From assembly GCA_963921355.3 (NCBI GenBank), contig OZ001190.1, positions 744,001-808,000 on the forward strand: a DNA stretch of 64,000 nt. The letters are read 5' to 3'. Below are positions 33,998-43,157 of this stretch, one piece after another. The stretch is from CAWUEZ02 sp963921355. Lineage in GTDB: Bacteria; Pseudomonadota; Alphaproteobacteria; Thalassobaculales; Thalassobaculaceae. The notes below the pieces were generated by a model that had not been told where the DNA came from, did no database searches, and worked only from the letters and a program-made list of their open reading frames with translations. The translations under genes and the position numbers were made by a program. Position 1 is the first letter of the stretch, and every line of letters starts with the position of its first letter.

Positions 33998-35287
33998 GTG
34001 CTGCCCCGAGCCGCATCGGCCCTTCTGTCAGAGGCCAAGGCGTCACCGATGAAGTTTCCTGCCGATTTGCAGGTCCCGATCGATCTTAAGCCTGAGATCC
34101 TGAGTCATTCCGAGTTCCTGCTCGGACGGGCCGGTGGGCGCTCCGCGTCCCTGCGCGGGCGCGACCTCGACGGCGCGGTGATCGTGGCCTTCAACCTGGA
34201 ACGCGGAATCTTCACGGGCTCGAGCTTCGTGAAGGCCCGGCTCGACCGGAGCAATTTCGGCCGGGCTGACCTGTTCGGCTGCGATTTCGCCATGACGAAC
34301 TGCCGAAGCACGCGGTTTGACAATGCCGACCTGCGGGGCGCGAACTTCGCGATGGCGGACCTGCGGGGTGCCGTGTTCGCCGGCGCTGATCTGCGACCCG
34401 GTCGGCTCGAAAGCTGGAACACGCTGACCGACCGAGCCGCCAACTTCTCGAACGCCGACCTGGATGGCGCCGACTTCACCGGCGCCCGAATGGAGGTCGC
34501 GGCCCTGTCAGGTGCCCGCTCCCGTCTGGCCCAGTTCAAGGATTCGGATGTTCAGCGCGCCAATCTCTCCGGCGCCGATCTCAGTGGGGCCGACCTCAGA
34601 AACTGCAACCTCCGCTTTGCATCACTGGTTGGTGCCAAGCTTGATGGGGCACGGCTTGAGGGAACGGATCTGCGGGACGCTGACCTGCGCGGGGTCGATC
34701 TGTCGAGCTGCGACACCTGGGGGGCGAAGTTCTCCGGTGCGGTCGACGACGACACCTGTCGGGAACTGCCCGATGACGTGGCGCGGATTCTTGATGACCA
34801 CCAGACCTGGATCTCCAGCAACGGTCGGCGCGGGATCAGAGCCATCCTGTACGCGATGGATTGCGCGGGGCTGGATTTCTCCGGTGCCGATGTGCGGGGC
34901 GCCTCCTTCGAGCGCTGCGCGCTCCAGGGAGCGCAGTTCATGGGATCCGATCTGATGCTGACGTCCTTCGTCGGTGCCGACCTGTCCGACGCCAATTTCT
35001 TCTGCGCTCAACTGACCGGTGCGGACCTGTCCCGCGCCACGGTCCGGCGGGCGTCGTTCGTCGGGGCGCAGATGAGTGCGGCGGAAATCCTGCTGGCCGA
35101 TGGCCAGAAGTCCGGGCGCCAGATGAACGCCCGCTTCGTCGGCGCCGATCTGACCGATGTCGACCTGACCGGCGCGGTCCTGAACGGGGTCGACCTGTTG
35201 GATGCGGTTTTCGAGAGCAGCGCCCTCAAGCGCGCCAAGTCCCTCGACGGATCATTTGCTGAAGGCCGGGCCCCGGCGAGCGCCTGA
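33998..35287 (+). CDS. Pentapeptide-repeat protein
   Basis: 429 residues with two blocks of A(D/N)LxG-type pentapeptides: about residues 45-250 (NADLRGANFAMADLRGAVF, ANLSGADLSGADLRNCNL) and 295-425 (GLDFSGADVRGASFERCAL). They are separated by an acidic linker (DDVARILDDHQTWISSNGRR). Each block should fold as a right-handed quadrilateral beta-helix. The start is GTG at 33998 with AGGAG 11 bases upstream; ATG at 34050 is possible. Function is unknown; DNA-mimic gyrase protection is known only for some family members and is not implied here. Confidence 0.75.
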   Translation: MLPRAASALLSEAKASPMKFPADLQVPIDLKPEILSHSEFLLGRAGGRSASLRGRDLDGAVIVAFNLERGIFTGSSFVKARLDRSNFGRADLFGCDFAMTNCRSTRFDNADLRGANFAMADLRGAVFAGADLRPGRLESWNTLTDRAANFSNADLDGADFTGARMEVAALSGARSRLAQFKDSDVQRANLSGADLSGADLRNCNLRFASLVGAKLDGARLEGTDLRDADLRGVDLSSCDTWGAKFSGAVDDDTCRELPDDVARILDDHQTWISSNGRRGIRAILYAMDCAGLDFSGADVRGASFERCALQGAQFMGSDLMLTSFVGADLSDANFFCAQLTGADLSRATVRRASFVGAQMSAAEILLADGQKSGRQMNARFVGADLTDVDLTGAVLNGVDLLDAVFESSALKRAKSLDGSFAEGRAPASA

Positions 35288-35315
35288 AGATCAGGCAGCG
35301 CGACGAGCCGTGGTT

Positions 35316-35774
35316 TCAGGAAGGGCCGGGAAACTGGCCGGTCTGCCGCAGCGCTTCGCCAAGGACCATGGCGGCCGCCACCGCGACGTTCAGCGATCGG
35401 GCGCCATCGACCATCGGAATGCGAATCCGCGCGTCGGCCCGATCGTGAACCGGCTGCGGAACGCCGGCGCTCTCCTGGCCCAGAATCAGCCGATCCGAAG
35501 GAAGGAACCGCATGGTCTCGAGCGGATGCTCCGCCTGCGTGGTGGTCAGGACCAGCCGACCATCCTGGCAGTCCTTCAGGAAGGCAGCCCAGGACGCGTG
35601 CCGTCGAACCGAGGCCAGGTCCAGATAGTCCATGCCGGCACGCCGGAGCCGCGGCTCCGACCATACGAAGCCGCACGGTTCGATGATGTCGACGCCAACA
35701 CCCAGACAAGCTGCGAGTCGCAGCATCGTTCCGGTGTTCTGGGGGATGTCGGGCTGATAGAGCACGAGACGCAT
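35316..35774 (-). CDS. trmL: tRNA (cytidine(34)-2'-O)-methyltransferase
   Basis: 152-residue SPOUT methyltransferase. It shows the N-terminal LVLYQPDIPQNTGTMLRLAA, the knot motifs LILGQESAGVP and IPMVDGARSLNVAVAAAMVL, and CGFVWSEPRLRRAGMDYLDL, all typical of TrmL. The protein methylates the wobble ribose of certain tRNA(Leu). It is divergent from petA across 192 bases, as seen in other alphaproteobacteria. Confidence 0.92.
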   Translation of the reverse strand: MRLVLYQPDIPQNTGTMLRLAACLGVGVDIIEPCGFVWSEPRLRRAGMDYLDLASVRRHASWAAFLKDCQDGRLVLTTTQAEHPLETMRFLPSDRLILGQESAGVPQPVHDRADARIRIPMVDGARSLNVAVAAAMVLGEALRQTGQFPGPS

Positions 35775-35966
35775 GGTCGCATCTAACCCCGCGCGGATGT
35801 TTTGCAAAAGCCGGAACCCTGCGCTATACGCTTGCCGCCTGTGCGGGTTTGTCTTGCGACAGCCTGCCGCGTTTCCGGCGCGAGCCGTAAGGACAGTTTC
35901 TGGGCTAAGATCTGCAAGTACATGCGTACGAAAACGGCCCCTGCATGAACGTGAGGTTTGGAGACC

Positions 35967-36497
35967 ATGGCCGAGACCCATGATGGCGAGTCCCGCCGCG
36001 ACTTTCTGATCATTGCGACCAGCGCCGTCGGCGCTGTCGGCGTCGGCTGTGCCGCCTGGCCGTTCATCGACCAGATGAACCCGGCGGCCGATACCCTCGC
36101 GCTGGCGAGCATCGAGTTCGATGTCTCGACAGTGGAAGAGGGCCAGTCGGTGACGCTGACGTGGCGTGGCAAGCCGGTCTTCGTGCGTCATCGCACGGCC
36201 GAGGAAATCGCCGAGGCGGAGGAAACCCCGCTGGATGCGCTGCCGGACCCGCAGGCTGACAGTGCCCGCGCTGAGAAGCCGGAATACCTCGTGCTCGTCG
36301 GTATCTGCACCCACCTCGGGTGCGTGCCGCTAGGCCAGAAAGTGTCCGATCCAAAGGGTGACTACGGCGGTTGGTTCTGCCCCTGCCACGGGTCGCACTA
36401 CGACACATCCGGTCGGATTCGTAAGGGCCCGGCGCCCAGCAACCTGCCCGTGCCGGACTATCAGTACATTTCCGATTCCGTCGTCAGGATCGGCTAA
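35967..36497 (+). CDS. petA: Ubiquinol-cytochrome c reductase, Rieske iron-sulfur subunit
   Basis: 176 residues from the ATG at 35967 (GGAG three bases before); an upstream in-frame TTG is less likely. A Tat-type N-terminus (SRRDFLIIATSAVGAVGVG) forms the membrane anchor. The 2Fe-2S cluster ligands are in CTHLGC and CPCHGSHYDTSGR. It moves electrons from ubiquinol at cytochrome b to cytochrome c1. It is the first gene of petABC. Confidence 0.96.
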   Translation: MAETHDGESRRDFLIIATSAVGAVGVGCAAWPFIDQMNPAADTLALASIEFDVSTVEEGQSVTLTWRGKPVFVRHRTAEEIAEAEETPLDALPDPQADSARAEKPEYLVLVGICTHLGCVPLGQKVSDPKGDYGGWFCPCHGSHYDTSGRIRKGPAPSNLPVPDYQYISDSVVRIG

Positions 36498-36513
36498 GGG
36501 GGAGCGCCGAGCT

Positions 36514-37767
36514 ATGGCAGCCAAGTTCTCAAACCCGGTGGTGCGGTGGATCGATCATCGCCTGCCGATTTTCTCGTTCATGGACCATGAAATGAACGAG
36601 TACCCGACGCCGAAGAACCTGAGCTACTGGTGGAACTTCGGATCGCTCGCCGGCATCGCCCTGGTCATCATGATCGTCTCGGGCATTGTCCTGGCGATGC
36701 ACTACACGCCGCATGTCGACTACGCGTTCGCGAGCGTCGAGCGGATCATGCGTGACGTGAACTACGGCTGGCTGATCCGCTACATCCATATGAACGGTGC
36801 CAGCTTCTTCTTCATCGTCGTCTACATCCACATCTTCCGCGGCCTTTACTACGGCTCCTATAAGGCGCCTCGCGAAGTGCTCTGGATGCTGGGCGTGGTG
36901 ATCATGCTGCTGATGATGGCAACCGCCTTCATGGGCTACGTCCTGCCGTGGGGCCAGATGAGCTTCTGGGGCGCCACGGTCATCACAAACCTGTTTTCGG
37001 CCATTCCGATCTTCGGCGAAGCCATCGTCACTTGGCTGTGGGGCGGTTTCGCGGTCGACAACGCGACACTGAACCGCTTCTTCTCGCTGCACTATCTGCT
37101 GCCGTTCGTGATCGTCGGCGTGGTCGTGCTGCACCTGGTGGCGCTGCACCGCTTCGGGTCCAACAACCCGCTCGGCGTCGACGTCAAGAGCGGCAAGGAC
37201 CAGATCCCGTTCCATCCGTACTACACGGTCAAGGACGCGTTCGGGCTCGGGGTGTTCCTGATCTTCTTCTGCGCCTTCGTGTTCTTCGCGCCGAACTTCC
37301 TCGGGCACCCGGACAACTACATTCCGGCCAACCCGCTGGTCACGCCGGCCCACATCGTGCCGGAATGGTACTTCCTGCCGTTCTACGCGATCCTGCGTGC
37401 GGTGCCGGACAAGCTCGGCGGCGTGCTGCTGATGTTCGGCGCGATCGCGGTGCTGTTCATCCTGCCGTGGCTCGACCGCTCGCCGGTGCGCAGCGGCCAG
37501 TTCCGCCCGCTCTTCAAGCTGTTCTTCTGGGTTCTGGTGGTCGACGTCGTCTTCCTCACATGGCTGGGGGCGAAGCCGGCCGAAGGCCTCTATGTGCTCG
37601 GCGCCCAGATCGGCACGGTCTACTACTTCGCCCACTTCCTGGTGATCCTGCCGGCCCTGAGCATTTTCGAAACACCAAAACCGCTACCAAAGTCGATCAG
37701 CGAACCGGTGATCGGCGGCGGCGCCGGATTCGCCGGGGCGACCGCAGCGCCGAGGGAGAAAGCCTGA
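36514..37767 (+). CDS. petB: Cytochrome b of the bc1 complex
   Basis: 417 residues, starting at 36514 with a GGGGGAG ribosome site. It has eight membrane helices, and heme-binding histidines lie in IRYIHMNGASFFF and LHYLLPFVIVGVVVLHLVALH. The quinol-oxidation loop motif PEWY is present (HIVPEWYFLPFYAILR). It contains both quinone sites and two b hemes. It follows petA by 16 bases, and its TGA overlaps the cytochrome c1 start. Confidence 0.97.
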   Translation: MAAKFSNPVVRWIDHRLPIFSFMDHEMNEYPTPKNLSYWWNFGSLAGIALVIMIVSGIVLAMHYTPHVDYAFASVERIMRDVNYGWLIRYIHMNGASFFFIVVYIHIFRGLYYGSYKAPREVLWMLGVVIMLLMMATAFMGYVLPWGQMSFWGATVITNLFSAIPIFGEAIVTWLWGGFAVDNATLNRFFSLHYLLPFVIVGVVVLHLVALHRFGSNNPLGVDVKSGKDQIPFHPYYTVKDAFGLGVFLIFFCAFVFFAPNFLGHPDNYIPANPLVTPAHIVPEWYFLPFYAILRAVPDKLGGVLLMFGAIAVLFILPWLDRSPVRSGQFRPLFKLFFWVLVVDVVFLTWLGAKPAEGLYVLGAQIGTVYYFAHFLVILPALSIFETPKPLPKSISEPVIGGGAGFAGATAAPREKA

Positions 37768-38549
37768 TGTTGGGTCGTATCAAAACCACCGTTGCCGCCG
37801 CTGCCCTGGCCTTGTCCCTGGGCGCCACGGCGGTTGCTCCGGACGCCAATGCGGCGGGGCCGGCCATCGACCTGCCGCAGCACGACTGGTCGTTCTCCGG
37901 GGTTTTCGGGACGTTCGATCGGGCAGCACTTCAGCGCGGCTTCCAGGTCTACCAGAACGTCTGTGCCGCCTGTCACGGCCTCGACTATATCGCCTACCGC
38001 AACCTTGCTGCCCTCGGCTACAACGAGGACGAGATCAAGGCGGTTGCGGCCGAAGCGATCATCGTCGACGGTCCGAACGACGAAGGTGAGAAGTTCGAGC
38101 GCCCGGGCATTCCGGCCGACCGGTTCGCCAACCCCTACCCGAACGAGCAGGCGGCGCGCTTTGCCAACAACGGGGCCTACCCGCCGGATCTGTCGCTGAT
38201 CGTGAAGGCGCGCCCGGACGGCGCCAACTACCTGCGCGCTCTGCTGGTCGGATACGTGGACCCGCCGGCTGATTTCACTCTGATGGAGGGGATGAACTAC
38301 AACGCCTACTTCTCCGGCCACCAGATCGCCATGGGGCAGCCGCTCTGGGGTGACGACGTCGAGTACGCCGACGGCACGCCGGCGACCATCGAGCAGCAGG
38401 CGGAGGATCTGACGACCTTCCTGGCCTGGGCGGCGGAGCCGGAGATGGAGCAGCGCAAGACGGCGGGTGTGATGACGATCCTGTTCCTGATTGTGTTCAC
38501 CGGTCTGCTCTACGCCACCAAGCGTAAGATCTGGGCGGACGTTCACTGA
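37767..38549 (+). CDS. petC: Cytochrome c1 of the bc1 complex
   Basis: 260 residues. The signal peptide ends near DANAAGPA. The heme attachment site is CAACH (VYQNVCAACHGLDYIAY), the distal methionine is in the GMNYNAYFSGHQIAM region, and a C-terminal anchor helix is present (TAGVMTILFLIVFTGLLYATKRK). Its ATG shares a base with the petB stop (TGATG), so translation is coupled. It carries electrons to soluble or membrane cytochrome c. Confidence 0.96.
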   Translation: MLGRIKTTVAAAALALSLGATAVAPDANAAGPAIDLPQHDWSFSGVFGTFDRAALQRGFQVYQNVCAACHGLDYIAYRNLAALGYNEDEIKAVAAEAIIVDGPNDEGEKFERPGIPADRFANPYPNEQAARFANNGAYPPDLSLIVKARPDGANYLRALLVGYVDPPADFTLMEGMNYNAYFSGHQIAMGQPLWGDDVEYADGTPATIEQQAEDLTTFLAWAAEPEMEQRKTAGVMTILFLIVFTGLLYATKRKIWADVH

Positions 38550-38573
38550 TCTCAGTGACAGCACTATGTTGCG

Positions 38574-38599
38574 AGGCCGCGGTTCGTCCGCGGCCTTTC
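38574..38599 (+). terminator. Rho-independent terminator after petABC
   Basis: A perfect 9-bp stem AGGCCGCGG-TTCGT-CCGCGGCCT is followed by TTTCG, 25 bases after the petC stop. Confidence 0.7.
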
Positions 38600-38664
38600 G
38601 CGTTTCGGGGCCGGCGCGCTATACGTGAAGGAACCCTTTCTCACAGGCCGACGACGGATTGATC

Positions 38665-39549
38665 ATGACTGAAACGCGAAAGGCCCTCGTCGGTGTGATC
38701 GGCGGGAGTGGCGTATACAACATCGACGGCCTGGACAACACGCGCTGGGAGACGGTCGAGTCGTCATTCGGGTTCCCGTCCGACCAGTTGCTGTTCGGTG
38801 ACCTCGATGGCCAGCCACTGGTTTTTCTGCCGCGTCACGGCCGCGGCCACCGCTACAGTCCGACAAAGATCAACTACCGCGCCAACATCGACGCCATGAA
38901 GCGCGTTGGCGTGACCGACATCATCTCGGTCTCCGCTGTCGGCTCTCTCAAAGCGGAGTACGCGCCCGGTCACTTTGTCCTGATCGACCAGTTCATCGAT
39001 CGGACCTTCAGTCGGGAGAAGTCGTTCTTCGGCACCGGCTGTGTCGCCCATGTCTCGATGGCGCACCCGGTCAGCGCCCGGCTGGTCGACGCCCTGGCCG
39101 CCAGTTGCGGCGACCTCGGTCTGCCGTACACGAAAGGCGGGACCTACGTGACCATGGAAGGCCCGCAGTTCTCGACCCAGGCGGAATCGTTCCTGTACCG
39201 GTCCTGGAATGCCGATGTGATCGGCATGACCAACATGCCGGAAGCGAAGCTCGCGCGGGAAGCCGAAATCCCCTACGCGACCGTCGCGATGGTGACCGAC
39301 TACGACTGCTGGCATCCCGACCATGATCACGTCACGGTCGACGCGGTGGTCAAGGTCCTGACCGAGAATGCGGAACACGCCCGGGCCCTGTTCCGCGCCG
39401 TGGCGCCCAAGCTGTTCGACCGGCCGCTGGTCGACGAGCAGGGCGGCGACCGGGCGCTCGACTATGCGCTGATCACGCACCCGGAGGTGCGGGATCCCGA
39501 TCTGGTCGCCAAGCTGGACGCGGTCGCCGGCCGCGTGCTCAGGGGGTAG
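38665..39549 (+). CDS. mtnP: S-methyl-5'-thioadenosine phosphorylase
   Basis: 294 residues. Motifs are GVIGGSGVYNIDGL, FLPRHGRGHRYSPTKINYRA, YVTMEGPQFSTQAES and the MTA-type VTDYDCWHPDHDHVT, which separates MtnP from general purine phosphorylases. It cleaves methylthioadenosine from polyamine synthesis to adenine and methylthioribose 1-phosphate. ATG at 38665 is preferred over an in-frame TTG six bases upstream. A TPR gene follows after six bases. Confidence 0.92.
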   Translation: MTETRKALVGVIGGSGVYNIDGLDNTRWETVESSFGFPSDQLLFGDLDGQPLVFLPRHGRGHRYSPTKINYRANIDAMKRVGVTDIISVSAVGSLKAEYAPGHFVLIDQFIDRTFSREKSFFGTGCVAHVSMAHPVSARLVDALAASCGDLGLPYTKGGTYVTMEGPQFSTQAESFLYRSWNADVIGMTNMPEAKLAREAEIPYATVAMVTDYDCWHPDHDHVTVDAVVKVLTENAEHARALFRAVAPKLFDRPLVDEQGGDRALDYALITHPEVRDPDLVAKLDAVAGRVLRG

Positions 39550-39555
39550 GCCGCG

Positions 39556-39975
39556 ATGGGGCGCGGCGACGGTATCGGGCGGCTCGAAGGACTCTACAAC
39601 CGGGTCACCGCCGACAAACCCGACGACGCGCGCACGCTCAACGTGAAGTCCGTTCTCGCCCTCGACAACAACCGACCGAGCGAAGCGGCGGAATTGATCG
39701 GGCGCGCCTTGGTCATTGACCCCAACGAGTTCACCTATCTGTTTCACCTGGCCAAGGTCTGCGCCCGGGCCGGCTGGTGGAACCAGTGCGTCGACGCCCT
39801 GCGCCGGGCCATCTTCGTCGATCCTCTCAACGCCGAGCCCTGGTATGGCCTCGGCAATGCGTTCGAGGAGCTGGGCAGTCCTGAAGAGGCCGAGGTGTGC
39901 TGGCGGCAGTGCCTGGCCCTGGATGCCAGGCACCAGGGCGCCGAGGAGGGCCTAGCGCGGATCCGCCGGCCTTGA
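39556..39975 (+). CDS. Tetratricopeptide-repeat protein
   Basis: 139 residues made of about three TPR units; LALDNNRPSEAAELIGRAL, WYGLGNAFEELGSPEEAEVC and an intervening unit show the helical-pair rhythm. There is no signal peptide or catalytic domain. It begins six bases after mtnP and is probably cotranscribed. It likely mediates protein contacts; partner unknown. Confidence 0.7.
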   Translation: MGRGDGIGRLEGLYNRVTADKPDDARTLNVKSVLALDNNRPSEAAELIGRALVIDPNEFTYLFHLAKVCARAGWWNQCVDALRRAIFVDPLNAEPWYGLGNAFEELGSPEEAEVCWRQCLALDARHQGAEEGLARIRRP

Positions 39976-40021
39976 CGGACCGGCGGTGGACCTTGGTCCG
40001 CTGCCCTTCGTCGAAGCAACA

Positions 40022-40048
40022 CTCCCGACGGTCCTCGACCGCCGGGAG
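40022..40048. terminator. Hairpin between convergent genes
   Basis: CTCCCG-ACGGTC-CTC-GACCGC-CGGGAG forms a 12-bp stem with one mismatch between the TPR gene and the convergent secreted-protein gene. It is a plausible bidirectional terminator without a T run. Confidence 0.45.
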
Positions 40049-40085
40049 CTGATGAACAGGCGCTGTTCTTGTGGCGCGCCGAAGG

Positions 40086-40559
40086 CTATCTGCAGATCTC
40101 GCCGCTGTATCGGATGAGCCCCTGGCGGTTCTCCAGGTCGACCAATCCGTAGCTCTTGAACTGGCCGCCATAGCCCTCCAGCGGACCGGAGGTGCTCGGC
40201 TCCTGGACGTCGTAGGTGATCTCGATCATGTAGCGATCCGCCCTGCCGGCGACCCGCGACAGGACCGCGACGTCCTTGGTGTGCATGAAGCCGCCGTCGT
40301 CGGACATGAAGAAGTGCTCCATGTCCATTTCGAGGCCGTTCGGGGTCTCGCGCTGATCGGTGATCGTGCCGGTGGCCGATGCGACGCTGCCTGTCAGGGC
40401 GGCAACGATCGTCATCGTCCCGTCATTCTCGGGAACGAAATTCAGCATTCCGAGGCCGCCGATCGGCAGGCATTCCACAGGCGCGGCAGCGGCGCCGGAC
40501 AGCGGGCTGCCGGCGATGGCGGCGGCGATGAACGCCGCGTATCCGAGGTTCCTGATCAC
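40086..40559 (-). CDS. Secreted hypothetical protein
   Basis: 157 residues beginning at GTG 40559 with AGGAG nine bases upstream (CAGGAGACAGCAAAGTG). A clear signal peptide (GYAAFIAAAIAGSPLSGAAAA) is followed by a small beta-rich domain with MEHFFMSDDGGFMHTKDVAV and two cysteines that could pair. I do not recognise a family. It is divergent from the tetR gene, and the two share palindromic sites, so it is probably under that regulator's control. Confidence 0.55.
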   Translation of the reverse strand: MIRNLGYAAFIAAAIAGSPLSGAAAAPVECLPIGGLGMLNFVPENDGTMTIVAALTGSVASATGTITDQRETPNGLEMDMEHFFMSDDGGFMHTKDVAVLSRVAGRADRYMIEITYDVQEPSTSGPLEGYGGQFKSYGLVDLENRQGLIRYSGEICR

Positions 40560-40627
40560 TTTGCTGTCTCCTGGTCTTCGCCGCCCGAACCTTCGGTGCG
40601 GCGTTGCGGTGGGGACGTGAAATAAAT

Positions 40628-40641
40628 ATAACGATGGTTAT
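40628..40641. promoter_or_regulatory. TetR-type operator, imperfect copy
   Basis: ATAACGATGGTTAT, one mismatch from the perfect palindrome at 40684. It lies 69 bases upstream of the start of the secreted-protein gene, in the divergent gap. Confidence 0.6.
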
Positions 40642-40683
40642 CAACGATACCTATGCGGCATCCGTCTCGCCGTCAAGGAAAAA

Positions 40684-40697
40684 ATAACGATCGTTAT
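40684..40697. promoter_or_regulatory. TetR-type operator, perfect palindrome
   Basis: ATAACGATCGTTAT, a perfect 14-bp palindrome ending 15 bases before the tetR start. The two copies are 56 bases apart and are the obvious binding sites for the adjacent regulator, which would repress itself and the divergent gene. Confidence 0.75.
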
Positions 40698-40712
40698 ATT
40701 CTGGAGATCTGA

Positions 40713-41309
40713 ATGTCCGAAACACCCACGAAGAAGGAGAAAACCCGGCAACGCATGCTGGACGCGGCCGGACGGTGTTTCCGCAGCCATGGCTACGCCG
40801 GTATCGGCGTAGACGGGATCGCCAAGTCCGCGGGGGTGACATCGGGTGCGCTCTACGCGCATTTCGGCTCAAAGGACGCTGCGTTCGATGCGGCCCTGGC
40901 TGCCGGTCTCGACGACGTGATCGAGGCCATTCCCAAGTACCGGCGGGACTTCGGATCCGGTTGGGTGCGGACGTTTGCCGAGTATTACCTCGGGCGCGCG
41001 CACCGCGAAGATCTGGCGGGCGGATGCGCGATGGCCGCGCTGTCGGCCGAGGTCGTGCGTGCGCGACCGGAGGTCCACGCCGCCTACGAGGCAAGGATGC
41101 ACCGGATCGCCGGCCTGATTGCGGACGGGCTCCAGGGTGGCGACCTTGACCAGAGGATCGCCCGTGCCTGGGGAATGCTGGCAGCCCTTATCGGGGGACT
41201 GGTGGTGGCGCGCGCGGTCCTGGACCCTGACGTTGCGGAAATGATCGCCGAAGCGGTCCGGGATTCCGCCGTGGCGGCGGCCGGGCCCGCGCGGGAGGGA
41301 TCGCCCTGA
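40713..41309 (+). CDS. TetR-family transcriptional regulator
   Basis: 198 residues. The N-terminal helix-turn-helix is RQRMLDAAGRCFRSHGYAGI, GIAKSAGVTSGALYAHFGSK. The ligand-binding half contains LAGGCAMAALSAEV, as in the AcrR/NemR-like TetR_C branch with a conserved cysteine. Two ATAACGAT(C/G)GTTAT palindromes lie just upstream. The NemR-type cysteine suggests response to an electrophile, which is inference. The next gene downstream, on the opposite strand, is a dienelactone hydrolase. Confidence 0.85.
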   Translation: MSETPTKKEKTRQRMLDAAGRCFRSHGYAGIGVDGIAKSAGVTSGALYAHFGSKDAAFDAALAAGLDDVIEAIPKYRRDFGSGWVRTFAEYYLGRAHREDLAGGCAMAALSAEVVRARPEVHAAYEARMHRIAGLIADGLQGGDLDQRIARAWGMLAALIGGLVVARAVLDPDVAEMIAEAVRDSAVAAAGPAREGSP

Positions 41310-41354
41310 CTGGACCGCCCTGACTCGATCAACGCGTCGTCAGGGCGATGCGTG

Positions 41355-42023
41355 TCAGCCCAGGTGCTGGTTGAAGAAAGCCAGCGTGCGTTCGCGCGCG
41401 ATTTCCGCGCTCTTGGGCTCGTAGCTGCCCCGTTCGTCGCAATTGAATCCGTGGCCCGCCGGATAGACATGGATCGGCAGGGCGGGATGGTGGGTGCGGA
41501 CCTTGTCCACCTCCTCCATCGGGATCGCGTGGTCCTGCTCACCGAAATGGAAGATCACCGGGCAACGGGGCTGCTCGGCGGCAAGACCGCCGATCCCACC
41601 ACCATAGTAGCTCGACGCGGCGGCAAAGCCGTCGAGTTGGGTGGCGGACAGCCAGGTGAGGGTTCCACCCCAGCAATAGCCGACGATCCCGACCTTGCCG
41701 GCGGAGCGCTCGGCGGCGGCGGCGGCGGCGATATCCTTCAGCGGATCATCGTTTCCGACTCGGGCCCGGATCTCACGGCCTTCGGTGACGTCGTCCTCGT
41801 CGTAACCGAGTTCGATTCCCGGCCGATCCCGGTCGTACAGCGCCGGGGCGATCGCCAGATAGCCGTCAGCCGCGAACCCGTCGGCAACCCGCCGCATATG
41901 GCCGTTCACGCCGAAGATCTCCTGGATCACCACCAGGCCGCCCTTGGGCCGGCCCTCCGGCTGGGCGAGGTATGCGGCGAATTCATGACCGTCGGCTGCG
42001 GTGAGCTTGATCGTTTCGGCCAT
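41355..42023 (-). CDS. Dienelactone hydrolase family protein
   Basis: 222-residue alpha/beta hydrolase. The nucleophile cysteine is in VGYCWGGTL, the acid in HFGEQDHAIP and the histidine in YPAGHGFNCDE, the Cys-Asp-His triad of dienelactone hydrolases. LVVIQEIFGVNGHMRRVAD is the family oxyanion region. Many chromosomal members act on compounds other than chloroaromatic lactones. It starts 26 bases after ychF ends on the same strand and is possibly cotranscribed. Confidence 0.85.
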   Translation of the reverse strand: MAETIKLTAADGHEFAAYLAQPEGRPKGGLVVIQEIFGVNGHMRRVADGFAADGYLAIAPALYDRDRPGIELGYDEDDVTEGREIRARVGNDDPLKDIAAAAAAERSAGKVGIVGYCWGGTLTWLSATQLDGFAAASSYYGGGIGGLAAEQPRCPVIFHFGEQDHAIPMEEVDKVRTHHPALPIHVYPAGHGFNCDERGSYEPKSAEIARERTLAFFNQHLG

Positions 42024-42049
42024 TGTGTTTCCCCCCGGAAGCTGGCTGA

Positions 42050-43153
42050 TCAGACGTTGAAGCGGAAGTGAAAGACGTCGCCATCCTGCACGACGTACTC
42101 GGCCCCTTCCACCCGCATCTTGCCGGCATCCTTGGCGCCCTGTTCACCGCCGGTCGCCACGTAGTCGGCGTAGGAGATGGTCTCGGCACGAATGAACCCG
42201 CGTTCGAAGTCGGTGTGGATCGCGCCCGCGGCCTGCGGAGCCTTGGAACCACGGCGCACGGTCCAGGCGCGAGCCTCCTTCGGGCCCGCCGTGAAGAACG
42301 TCAGAAGATCGAGCAACCGGTAGCCGGCGCGGATCAGCCGGGCCAGCCCGGGCTCCTCCAGGCCCAGGGAATCGAGGAATTCCTGTTTCTCGTCGGCATC
42401 GCTCAACTGCGCGATCTCGGCCTCGATGGCGGCCGAGATGATGACGGCCTCCGCGCCTTCGCGGGCAGCCTTCTCGGCGACCATGGCTGACAGGGCGTTG
42501 CCGGTGGCCGCTTCGGACTCGTCGACATTGCAGACATAAAGCACCGGCTTCGCCGTGAGCAGCTGCATCTGCCGGACCTGGCGCCGATCCCCGGCGTCGA
42601 GTTTATCGAACAGGACGCGCACCGGTTTGCCGTCCCTGAGGAGATCGGCGACCCGGTTCATCAGCGGCAGCAGCGCCTTGGCTTCCTTGTCCTGGCCCCG
42701 GGCCTTTTTCTCAAGCGCCGGGATGCGTTTCTCCAGGCTTTCGAGATCGGCCAGCATCAATTCGGTCTCGACGGTTTCCGCGTCACGAACCGGATCGACG
42801 GATCCGTCGACATGGGTGACCTCGCCCTCGAAGCAGCGCAGCACATGGACGATGGCGTCGGTTTCACGAATGTTGGCCAGGAACTGGTTGCCGAGGCCTT
42901 CACCCTTGCTGGCACCCCGGACCAGCCCGGCGATGTCCACGAATTCGATCTGGGTCGGCAGAACCTTGGCGGACTTGGCCAGGACCGCCAGGTCGTCGAG
43001 CCGTGGATCCGGTACCGAGACCCGTCCCGTGTTGGGTTCGATCGTGCAGAAAGGGTAGTTGGCGGCTTCCGCCGCAGCCGTCGCGGTCAGGGCGTTGAAC
43101 AGGGTCGATTTGCCGACATTCGGCAGGCCGACGATGTCGCAGTTGAAGCCCAT
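42050..43153 (-). CDS. ychF: Redox-regulated ATPase YchF
   Basis: 367 residues, starting at 43153. The Obg-type P-loop is GLPNVGKSTLFNAL, followed by DIAGLVRGASKGEGLGNQFL, VCNVDESE in the NKxE position, and the C-terminal TGS/ubiquitin-like domain ending VQDGDVFHFRFNV. YchF binds ATP in preference to GTP and interacts with ribosomes. It follows pth by five bases, a common alphaproteobacterial arrangement. Confidence 0.95.
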   Translation of the reverse strand: MGFNCDIVGLPNVGKSTLFNALTATAAAEAANYPFCTIEPNTGRVSVPDPRLDDLAVLAKSAKVLPTQIEFVDIAGLVRGASKGEGLGNQFLANIRETDAIVHVLRCFEGEVTHVDGSVDPVRDAETVETELMLADLESLEKRIPALEKKARGQDKEAKALLPLMNRVADLLRDGKPVRVLFDKLDAGDRRQVRQMQLLTAKPVLYVCNVDESEAATGNALSAMVAEKAAREGAEAVIISAAIEAEIAQLSDADEKQEFLDSLGLEEPGLARLIRAGYRLLDLLTFFTAGPKEARAWTVRRGSKAPQAAGAIHTDFERGFIRAETISYADYVATGGEQGAKDAGKMRVEGAEYVVQDGDVFHFRFNV

Positions 43154-43157
43154 AGGC

